Positions 14,899 through 20,263 of a stretch of DNA of 20,263 bases are shown one piece after another. Location: the NCBI GenBank assembly GCA_004558205.1, contig SFDM01000048.1, positions 1 to 20,263 on the forward strand, in the 5' to 3' direction. Source of the DNA: Pyramidobacter piscolens (GTDB lineage: Bacteria; Synergistota; Synergistia; Synergistales; Dethiosulfovibrionaceae). Under the pieces are notes generated by a model. The model was given only the letters and a program-made list of their open reading frames with translations, had not been told where the DNA came from and did not search any database. The stretch's first letter is position 1, and every line of letters starts with the position of its first letter. The position numbers and the translations under genes were made by a program.

Positions 14899-15046
14899 CT
14901 GAAACGTAAAGTATCCCTGAGGGGCCGCCCCGAGGAGGATCGAGGCCGCAAGCTGCGCAGGACCGCCAAGGCGGCCCGAGTATGTTCGAAGCGGAACCGA
15001 TTTTCCTCAGGCCGTCCCCGGACCTTCGTTTAGTTTAGCTGTTTCA
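14899..15046 (-). repeat. GC-rich palindromic repeat, copy B, in the leader of iorA
   Basis: The core 14921-15019 is the inverted counterpart of copy A. Outer flanks TGAAACGTAAAG and CTAAACTGAAACA-like bases near 15030-15046 pair partly, so the palindrome extends to about 148 bases. It ends 51 bases before the iorA start and lies downstream of the predicted iorA promoter, so it would be transcribed into the 5' leader as a large hairpin. Confidence 0.8.
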
Positions 15047-15096
15047 TCGGAAATCAGTATTACAAATTACCGACCATCAAATCAGGAGGCGGCATA

Positions 15097-16875
15097 ATGG
15101 AGAAACAGATCATGAGCGGCAACGAGGCTTTGGCGCGGGGCGCCTGGGAAGCGGGCTGCGCCGTGGCGGCGGCCTACCCTGGCACGCCGAGCACCGAAGT
15201 GCTTGAAAACCTGGCGCAGTACGGGCAGGACCTTTACTGCCAGTGGGCCTGCAACGAAAAGGTGGCGGCGGAGATCGCGTCGGGCGCGTCCATCGGCGGC
15301 GCGCGCAGCCTCTGCGCCATGAAGCACGTGGGCATGAACGTGGCGGCCGATCCCCTGTTCACCATGGGATACGCCGGCGTCAACGGCGGCATGGTGGTGG
15401 TCTGCGCCGACGACCCGGGCTGCCACAGCTCTCAGAACGAACAGGACAACCGGCTTTACGCGCCTCACGCCAAACTGGCCATGATGGAGCCCTCGGACTC
15501 CGCCGAGTGCCGCGGCTTCATGAAGGCGGCCTTCGCCCTGAGCGAGCGTTTCGACGTGCCTCTGATGATGCGCGTGACCACCCGCGTCTGCCACTCCAAG
15601 GGGCTTGTGGAACTGGCCCCCCGCGAAGAGGTTCCCGTCAGAAAGTACGAGCGCCGCCCCGAAAAGTACGCCATGCTCCCGGGAACGGCGCGCCGCCGGC
15701 ACGTGATCCGCGAAGAGCTGATGGCCGAGATGGAGAAATACTCCAACGACTGTCCTTTCAACAGAGTCGAGTGGGCGGCTGACCGTAAGGTGGGCATCGT
15801 CACGAGCGGCATCTCCTATCAGCACGCCCGAGAGGTCTTCGGCGACGGTGCGAGCTATCTGAAGCTGGGGCTGACCAACCCGCTGCCGCGGAAGCTGATG
15901 GCCGGCTTCGCTTCTCAGGTGGAGCGCCTGATCGTCGTCGAGGAAAACGAGCCTTACCTTGAGACGGCCCTTCGCGCCCTCGGCTTCACCCACTGCGAGG
16001 GCAAGGATAAAGTGACCTGCCAGGGCGAGCTGAACGCCCAGATCCTGCGCGAGGCCCTTCTGGGCGGCTCCGCCGCGGAAGTCTACAGCGTGGAGGCCGA
16101 CGTGCCGCCCCGTCCGCCCGTGCTTTGCGCCGGCTGTCCCCACCGCGGCTTCTTCTATGCCGTGAACGGCGCGCTCGATAAAATCGTGCCGGCGGGCGAC
16201 ATCGGCTGCTACGCCCTGGGGGCCGCCGCGCCCCTGAACGGCTTCGACTACTCGATCTGCATGGGTTCGGGGCTTTCGTCGATTATCGGCCTCGCCAAAG
16301 CGCTGGAACGGCAGGGCGATCGCCGGAAAGCCCTGGGCATGGTGGGCGACTCCACCTTTTTCCACTCGGGGCTCAACTCACTGATCGACGTGGTGTCGGC
16401 GGAGGCCAATGTGATCGCCTGCGTGCTCGACAACTCCATCACGGCCATGACGGGGCACCAGGATAACCCCGGCACGGCCGCCAATCTGATGGGGCAGGCG
16501 AAAAAGCCCATCGACCTGGTCAGCCTGATCCGCGCTACGGGGCTTGAAAAGCGTCGCCTGCGCGTGGTAGACCCCCTGGACCTGGAGGCCATGAAGAGCG
16601 CCCTCCAGGCCGCCGTCGAAATTGAAGGCCCCTTCGTGATCGTCACGCGCCGTCCCTGCGCGCTGATCAAAGAAGTGGCGAAGGCCAACGCTGGAAAATT
16701 CTGCCGCGTGGATGCCGAAAAATGCCGGGGGTGCCGTGCCTGCATGAAGATCGCCTGTCCCGCCCTGTCCTTCGAGGACGGAAGGGCGCGCATCGCCGAT
16801 CCGGGCTCCTGCACGGGCTGCGGCCTCTGCAAGAGCCTTTGCAGGTTTAACGCGATTGAAAAGGTGGGCGACTGA
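15097..16875 (+). CDS. iorA: Indolepyruvate:ferredoxin oxidoreductase, alpha subunit
   Basis: Thiamine-diphosphate and iron-sulfur subunit of the oxygen-sensitive cytosolic enzyme. It oxidises arylpyruvates (indolepyruvate, phenylpyruvate, 4-hydroxyphenylpyruvate) to aryl-acetyl-CoA and CO2, reducing ferredoxin. At 592 residues it is full length. The N-terminal pyrimidine-binding domain has AYPGTPSTEVLE (26-37) and GGMVVVCADDPGCHSSQNEQD. The conserved LCAGCPHR is at 343-350. The diphosphate-binding domain has GDIGCYALG (368-376), GDSTFFHSGLNS (417-428) and DNSITAMTG (445-453). A C-terminal two-cluster ferredoxin domain has C543/C546/C549/C554 and C572/C575/C578/C582. AGGAGG precedes the ATG. 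iorB begins two bases after its stop. The divergent YheO-type regulator is its probable controller. Confidence 0.96.
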   Translation: MEKQIMSGNEALARGAWEAGCAVAAAYPGTPSTEVLENLAQYGQDLYCQWACNEKVAAEIASGASIGGARSLCAMKHVGMNVAADPLFTMGYAGVNGGMVVVCADDPGCHSSQNEQDNRLYAPHAKLAMMEPSDSAECRGFMKAAFALSERFDVPLMMRVTTRVCHSKGLVELAPREEVPVRKYERRPEKYAMLPGTARRRHVIREELMAEMEKYSNDCPFNRVEWAADRKVGIVTSGISYQHAREVFGDGASYLKLGLTNPLPRKLMAGFASQVERLIVVEENEPYLETALRALGFTHCEGKDKVTCQGELNAQILREALLGGSAAEVYSVEADVPPRPPVLCAGCPHRGFFYAVNGALDKIVPAGDIGCYALGAAAPLNGFDYSICMGSGLSSIIGLAKALERQGDRRKALGMVGDSTFFHSGLNSLIDVVSAEANVIACVLDNSITAMTGHQDNPGTAANLMGQAKKPIDLVSLIRATGLEKRRLRVVDPLDLEAMKSALQAAVEIEGPFVIVTRRPCALIKEVAKANAGKFCRVDAEKCRGCRACMKIACPALSFEDGRARIADPGSCTGCGLCKSLCRFNAIEKVGD

Positions 16876-16877
16876 TC

Positions 16878-17456
16878 ATGACGAAAAATACGTGCATTCT
16901 CCTTGTCGGCGTGGGCGGGCAGGGTACGATCCTAGTATCGAAAATTCTGACCGACGGGCTGATGCAGATGGGCTACGACGTGAAAATGAGCGAAATCCAC
17001 GGCATGAGCCAGCGCGGCGGCAGCGTGACCACCCAGATCAAGTTCGGCGGCAAGGTCTGGGCTCCCAACGTGGGGCAGGGCGAGGCCGACATCATCATCT
17101 CCTTTGAGAAGGTTGAAGCTCTGCGCGCCTTGCCCTATCTCAAAAAAGGCGGTACTATTATCATGGACGAGCGCGAGATCTATCCCATCCCCGTGCTGAC
17201 CGGCGCGGCTTCCTATCCCCACGGCGCCGTGGAGCTCCTGCGAAAAGCCGGAGTGCGCGTGAAGGTCGTCAAGGCGTCGGAGACCGCGGAAAAGCTGGGA
17301 AACCTCCGCGCTCAAAACGTGGTGCTCCTGGGAGCGCTCACGAAGGAACTGGGGCTCGACCGGGCGGACTGGAAAGCCCTGGTGGAGAAGCACGTTCCCG
17401 CGAAAGCCCGCGAGCTGAACCTCGCGGCCTATGACGCCGGACGGAGTATGCAGTAA
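16878..17456 (+). CDS. iorB: Indolepyruvate:ferredoxin oxidoreductase, beta subunit
   Basis: The 192-residue partner of IorA, belonging to the gamma-domain class of 2-oxoacid:ferredoxin oxidoreductases. It completes the active site and the CoA-related half-reaction. The N-terminal VGVGGQGTI (10-18) and the following SEIHGMSQRGGSV (about 38-50) are the diagnostic motifs. The C-terminal NLRAQNVVLLGAL is also typical. The start is two bases past the iorA stop, with only a weak purine-rich site upstream, so its translation probably depends on iorA. The phosphotransacylase gene follows after 18 bases. Confidence 0.95.
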   Translation: MTKNTCILLVGVGGQGTILVSKILTDGLMQMGYDVKMSEIHGMSQRGGSVTTQIKFGGKVWAPNVGQGEADIIISFEKVEALRALPYLKKGGTIIMDEREIYPIPVLTGAASYPHGAVELLRKAGVRVKVVKASETAEKLGNLRAQNVVLLGALTKELGLDRADWKALVEKHVPAKARELNLAAYDAGRSMQ

Positions 17457-17474
17457 AGACTGGAGGCCTGAAAT

Positions 17475-18389
17475 ATGTACGCGGATTTTGAAGAAGTGGT
17501 GAGAGCCGTCAAAGGCCACGGCGGCAAGCGCGTGATCGCCGTGGCCGGAGCCGAGGACCGTCCCGTGATCGAAGCGGCGCTTCACGCGCAGCGCGAAGGG
17601 ATCGCCGAGGCGGTCTTTGTGGGCGACGCCGGAAAAATTGACTCGATTCTGAAAGAGATTGGCGAAGACCCCGCCGCCTGCAAAATTGAAGCCGCCGGGC
17701 CCCAGGGCGCGGGGCAGACGGCCGTGGAACTGGTGCAGGACGGCCGCGCCAACGTGCTCATGAAAGGCCTTCTGGAAACCCGCGACCTGCTGAAGCCCGT
17801 GGTCAGCAAGAGCAACCGCCTGAACATGGGACGTCCCATGACCCATCTGGCCTTTTTCAAGCTGCCCAACTACCACAAGCTCATCGTGAACACCGACGGC
17901 GGCATGATGGTCTATCCCACGCTGGAGGAGAAGAAAAGCATCATCGAGAACGCCGTGGCGGCCCTGCGAGCCATGGGCTACGAGCGCCCCAAGGTGGGCG
18001 TCCTGGCGGGCATCGAAAAGGTGAACCCCAAGATGACCGAAACCGTTGAGGCCGACGCGCTCAAGCAGATGGCCCTGCGCGGCGAGATTACGGGCTGCGA
18101 CGTGGAAGGCCCCGTCTCCTACGACGTGGCCATGAGTGCCGAGATCGCCCGCCACAAGGGATTTCAGTGCCCTTGGTGCGGCGATTTCGACGTGCTGGTG
18201 GTGCCCAGCCTGGTGACGGGCAACGTGCTGGGCAAGAGCTGGACCGTCACCGCCGGCGCCGACATGGCGGGCATCGTGGTGGGCGCCCGGGCTCCAATCG
18301 TGCTTACCTCCCGCGGCTCCACGGCGAAGGAAAAGTTCTACGCCATCGCCCTGGCCTCGCTGGCCGCGGCGGGCATTTCACCCATGTAA
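17475..18389 (+). CDS. ptb: Phosphate acyltransferase (phosphate butyryltransferase family)
   Basis: Converts an acyl-CoA and phosphate to acyl phosphate and CoA in the cytosol. Next to iorAB the substrate is inferred to be aryl-acetyl-CoA (or a branched acyl-CoA), the acyl phosphate then being used by an acyl kinase to make ATP. The kinase is not in this window. The 304 residues match the family length. Signatures are LMKGLLETRDLLKPVV (95-110), FKLPNYHKLIVNTDGGM, GPVSYDVAMS (212-221), VPSLVTGNVLGKS and the C-terminal LTSRGSTAKEKFYAIALA. At 231-236, where Ptb proteins normally read like SPVAGDADVL, this one has CPWCGDFDVL, a CxxC pair. GGAGG lies eight bases before the ATG. Confidence 0.92.
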   Translation: MYADFEEVVRAVKGHGGKRVIAVAGAEDRPVIEAALHAQREGIAEAVFVGDAGKIDSILKEIGEDPAACKIEAAGPQGAGQTAVELVQDGRANVLMKGLLETRDLLKPVVSKSNRLNMGRPMTHLAFFKLPNYHKLIVNTDGGMMVYPTLEEKKSIIENAVAALRAMGYERPKVGVLAGIEKVNPKMTETVEADALKQMALRGEITGCDVEGPVSYDVAMSAEIARHKGFQCPWCGDFDVLVVPSLVTGNVLGKSWTVTAGADMAGIVVGARAPIVLTSRGSTAKEKFYAIALASLAAAGISPM

Positions 18390-18432
18390 AAAAACGGAGA
18401 AGTCCCGGCAGAAACTATTTCCGCAGGGCATA

Positions 18433-18493
18433 ACACGGCAAGACCCCTTGCCGCGCCTTTTAATGGACGGCGCGGCAGGGGGTCTTGCCGTGT
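18433..18493. terminator. Convergent 25-bp hairpin between ptb and the NhaC-family gene
   Basis: Arms 18433-18457 and 18469-18493 pair over 25 bases with a single G-T position and an 11-base loop. It lies 44 bases after ptb and 12 bases after the stop of the minus-strand gene. Neither side has a T tract, so it may block or trim transcripts from both directions rather than act as a classical intrinsic terminator. Confidence 0.7.
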
Positions 18494-18504
18494 ATTGGGG
18501 CGGT

Positions 18505-19881
18505 TTACCCGGACGCGGCTGACGATTTTTCCCTGCCTGGTTTCTGAAGCGGCGTCAAAGCGATCCACAGCGGCGTCAGGAACGCGGCGAAGCAGACGGG
18601 AATATAGAGAATCCCCGAAGCGTCGGGACCGGCCAGCGGGAGTTTCAGCATGCTGACCAGGGCTGCGCCGCTGGCTCCCCAGGGGAAGAGCACCGAAGCC
18701 GTCGCTGTGATGGGCCCCAGGGTCATGGACAGGTCCAGCGGCGACAGCTCCCTTTCCCGCGCGGCGTCCGCAAAAAGGGTTCCCGTGAGCACCGCCGCCA
18801 GAGACGCGCTGCCCGTGACGGCGGTGGTGAATATGGAACATCCCAGCGCGAGAGTTCGAAGGCCCTTCGCCGTTTTGACCGAGGCCGTCAGCCGCTTCAG
18901 CAGTTCCGACAGGCCTCCTGAAGCCTGATAGCTTCCTCCGAAGGCCATGGCCAGCATGATTGTGACGATCAGCGGCATGGTGGAGAACAGCCCGCCCCGG
19001 TTCAGAATGGAGCGGAGCAGCGGCGACGGCCCCATGTAGCGGTAGCCGTCCATGATCAGCGAAGGAACCTGGTCGAGCGCCAGGTTTCCGCCTCCGAGCG
19101 CCGCGGCCAGCGCTAGGGCGATACTGGCCGCGAAGGCCGGCAGCGAAGGGAAGCCGGCGGCGATCAGGATCAGCAAAGAGACCGGAGGCAGCAGGCTGAA
19201 CCAGCTGAAGGGGAAGAGCCGCGACAGCTCTTCGAGGGATTCCGCGTGGACCGAGCCTTCAGAACCGCAATAAAACCCGGCCAGGGCGAACAGCAGGATC
19301 GAGGCGAAAAAGGGCGGCGCCATGCGGCGGAAGACCATGTTCCGGTAAGGCAGGGGATCGCATTTGACGACGGCCGGCGTCAGGGTGTTGACGGCGGCCA
19401 GGGGGGAAACCCCGTTTCCCCAAAAGGCTCCGCTGCCCACGGCTCCCGCGGTCAGCCACAGAGGGAATCCCATGGCCTGCCCGATGCTGGACAGGGCTAT
19501 CCCCATGACGCCCAGCGCCGAGACGCCCGTGCCCATCAAAGCGCCGGTGAGCCCCATCAGGAAAAAACTGAGAGGCAGGTAGACGGCGCGCGTCATGATC
19601 GAATTTCCCCAGAGGACCAAAGCCGGAAGGGCGCCCGCGGCGATCCAGGTGGAGATGATGGGCCCCACCAGAAGGTAAAGCGCGAGCGCCGGCGATGCGG
19701 AACCCATAGCGTCGAAGGTTTCGCGGGACACATCCTGCCATTTTCTGCCTCCCAGAACTCCTTGCAGCAGCGCGCAGGCCGTCCCCAGAAGGAGGGCGAA
19801 ATAGGGCCTCATGTCGCTGCAGAAGATGAACTGAAGCGCCAGGCAGCCTGTCAGAACGAGCAATGGAAGCGTGCAGAGCAT
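18505..19881 (-). CDS. NhaC-family ion antiporter or organic-anion transporter, divergent
   Basis: A polytopic membrane protein of 458 residues with about eleven to twelve hydrophobic segments. The NhaC fold is shown by YLLVGPIISTWIAAGALPALVLWG (numbered from ATG 19881, about 69-92), the GTGVSALGVMGIAL block, LTAGAVGSGAFWGNGVSPL (about 143-161) and the late SMTLGPITATASVLFPWGASGAAL. The usual FGDKxSPLSDTT motif is here WGNGVSPLAAVNT, and the usual SRTLED-GT region also lacks its acid. The ATG at 19881 has AAGGAGGG six bases upstream; an in-frame ATG at 19917 lies in an inverted repeat without a good site. NhaC relatives include Na+/H+ antiporters and the malate/lactate antiporter MleN, so substrate is open. 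It stands alone, convergent with ptb. Confidence 0.85.
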   Translation of the reverse strand: MLCTLPLLVLTGCLALQFIFCSDMRPYFALLLGTACALLQGVLGGRKWQDVSRETFDAMGSASPALALYLLVGPIISTWIAAGALPALVLWGNSIMTRAVYLPLSFFLMGLTGALMGTGVSALGVMGIALSSIGQAMGFPLWLTAGAVGSGAFWGNGVSPLAAVNTLTPAVVKCDPLPYRNMVFRRMAPPFFASILLFALAGFYCGSEGSVHAESLEELSRLFPFSWFSLLPPVSLLILIAAGFPSLPAFAASIALALAAALGGGNLALDQVPSLIMDGYRYMGPSPLLRSILNRGGLFSTMPLIVTIMLAMAFGGSYQASGGLSELLKRLTASVKTAKGLRTLALGCSIFTTAVTGSASLAAVLTGTLFADAARERELSPLDLSMTLGPITATASVLFPWGASGAALVSMLKLPLAGPDASGILYIPVCFAAFLTPLWIALTPLQKPGREKSSAASG

Positions 19882-19900
19882 TTTATTCCCTCCTTGGAAA

Positions 19901-19949
19901 GAACAGGAAATTTCCATGGCCGGACCGCTGCGATGGAAATTTCCTGTTC
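19901..19949. promoter_or_regulatory. Perfect 17-bp inverted repeat in the leader of the NhaC-family gene
   Basis: 19901-19917 and 19933-19949 are exact reverse complements with a 15-base GC-rich spacer. Each arm contains the palindrome GGAAATTTCC, so the element is also a direct repeat with centres 29 bases apart. It lies just upstream of the ribosome-binding site on the minus strand. It may be an operator or an RNA hairpin; no T tract follows. Confidence 0.6.
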
Positions 19950-19973
19950 AGGCTTTTATACTTTTTCGCATTC

Positions 19974-20002
19974 AACATACTTAATATAGAACTGAAAGTC
20001 AA
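19974..20002 (-). promoter_or_regulatory. Candidate promoter of the NhaC-family gene
   Basis: On the minus strand TTGACT (20002-19997), 17 bases, TATGTT (19979-19974). A second TTGACT abuts it upstream. A start near 19967 would put the inverted repeat 19901-19949 in the leader. The -35 is at the edge of the neighbouring repeat element. Moderate to weak. Confidence 0.35.
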
Positions 20003-20172
20003 AGTCAAAGGATTTCAACGCAAAGGCTGAAGAGAAAGGGCGCAAAGGCCGCAAAGGAAAAACAAAACCTAAATTATTAATTAAAAAACGAATTAGTGTG
20101 ATGGTAGTTTATGTATTTCGCTTGATTTCTCAGTTCTAAAAGTCTTTCAAGGTTTTCCTTTGCGGCGCCCTC
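20001..20172. repeat. AT-cored palindromic repeat element, copy 2
   Basis: Inverted relative to copy 1 (9708-9892). The left end AGTCAAAGGATTTCAACG carries CGCAAAGG runs. The right end AAGGTTTTCCTTTGCGG is shorter than in copy 1. The AT-rich centre (about 20065-20125) shares TTTTTTA-TTAATAATTT with copy 1 when reversed. It separates the NhaC-family gene from the partial gene at the window end. Confidence 0.7.
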
Positions 20173-20192
20173 ATATATTAGGAGATAAAGGA

Positions 20193-20263
20193 ATGCTCTC
20201 AAAGTTCCTCAAGAAAAGCCTGACATTATTCCCTACATTGAATAGAATACCGCTGTGGAGTTA
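20193..20263 (+). CDS. Probable start of a gene cut by the window end
   Basis: The frame from ATG 20193 stays open for 23 codons to the edge. AGGAG (20180-20184) stands eight bases before the ATG, ideal spacing. The peptide begins MLSKFLKKSLTLFPTLNR, a basic and hydrophobic N-terminus. Too little is visible to assign a family. The upstream bases belong to the AT-cored repeat, so the promoter may lie within or at the edge of that element. Confidence 0.45.
   Translation, partial: MLSKFLKKSLTLFPTLNRIPLWS

Noticed and set aside
1229..15046. Inverted copies A and B as ends of a composite mobile unit carrying the citrate genes
   Set aside because: No transposase, no target duplications, and copies also occur singly, as palindromic repeats usually do.
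15082..16365. 427-codon minus-strand open frame opposite iorA
   Set aside because: Antisense to motif-complete iorA; low-complexity translation with no recognisable domain.
16932..18155. 407-codon minus-strand open frame opposite iorB and ptb
   Set aside because: Spans two well-supported genes and their junction; His/Gly-rich shadow.

Overview
The window is a GC-rich (roughly 60%), gene-dense bacterial chromosomal segment. The genes carry strong AGGAGG-type ribosome-binding sites, and some start at GTG or TTG. The content suggests an anaerobe that ferments amino acids and organic acids: citrate lyase, a 2-hydroxycarboxylate carrier, indolepyruvate:ferredoxin oxidoreductase with a phosphotransacylase, and an M20 peptidase. 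A member of the Synergistota (for example a relative of Pyramidobacter) would fit. That assignment is inference from gene content and base composition, not a database match. No phage, insertion sequence, CRISPR, rRNA or tRNA was recognised.

Layout. (1) 2-1090: 3' part of an M20 peptidase, followed by a hairpin. (2) 1381-9551: a citrate fermentation island. A CitS-type carrier and a malic-enzyme-family protein lie on the minus strand. Divergent to them on the plus strand are a CitA/CitB-type two-component system and citD-citE-citF. The proposed flow is: citrate enters via CitS; citrate lyase splits it to acetate and oxaloacetate; the malic-enzyme-like protein decarboxylates oxaloacetate or malate to pyruvate; and CitAB senses citrate and switches the genes on. 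The activation genes citC, citX and citG are not in the window. (3) 9552-10028: intergenic DNA holding two different palindromic elements. (4) 10029-12364: three exported proteins in a row, ending at a strong terminator. (5) 12517-13250: a parS-like palindrome, a small membrane-anchored protein on the minus strand and a palindromic repeat. (6) 13380-18389: a YheO-type regulator and a stand-alone B3/B4-domain protein on the minus strand, divergent from iorA-iorB-ptb on the plus strand. The ior-ptb genes would turn aromatic 2-keto acids into acyl-CoA and then acyl phosphate. (7) 18505-19881: a divergent NhaC-family transporter on the minus strand. (8) 20193-20263: the probable start of a further gene.

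Two families of intergenic palindromic repeats recur. One is GC-rich, about 100-145 bp, with copies near 1.3, 13.2 and 15.0 kb. The other has an AT-rich core, about 180 bp, with copies near 9.8 and 20.1 kb. The most interesting regulatory structures are a conditional-terminator-like leader before citD, overlapping divergent promoters with two matching boxes exactly 63 bp apart between the YheO-type regulator and iorA, and a nested inverted repeat before the NhaC-family gene.
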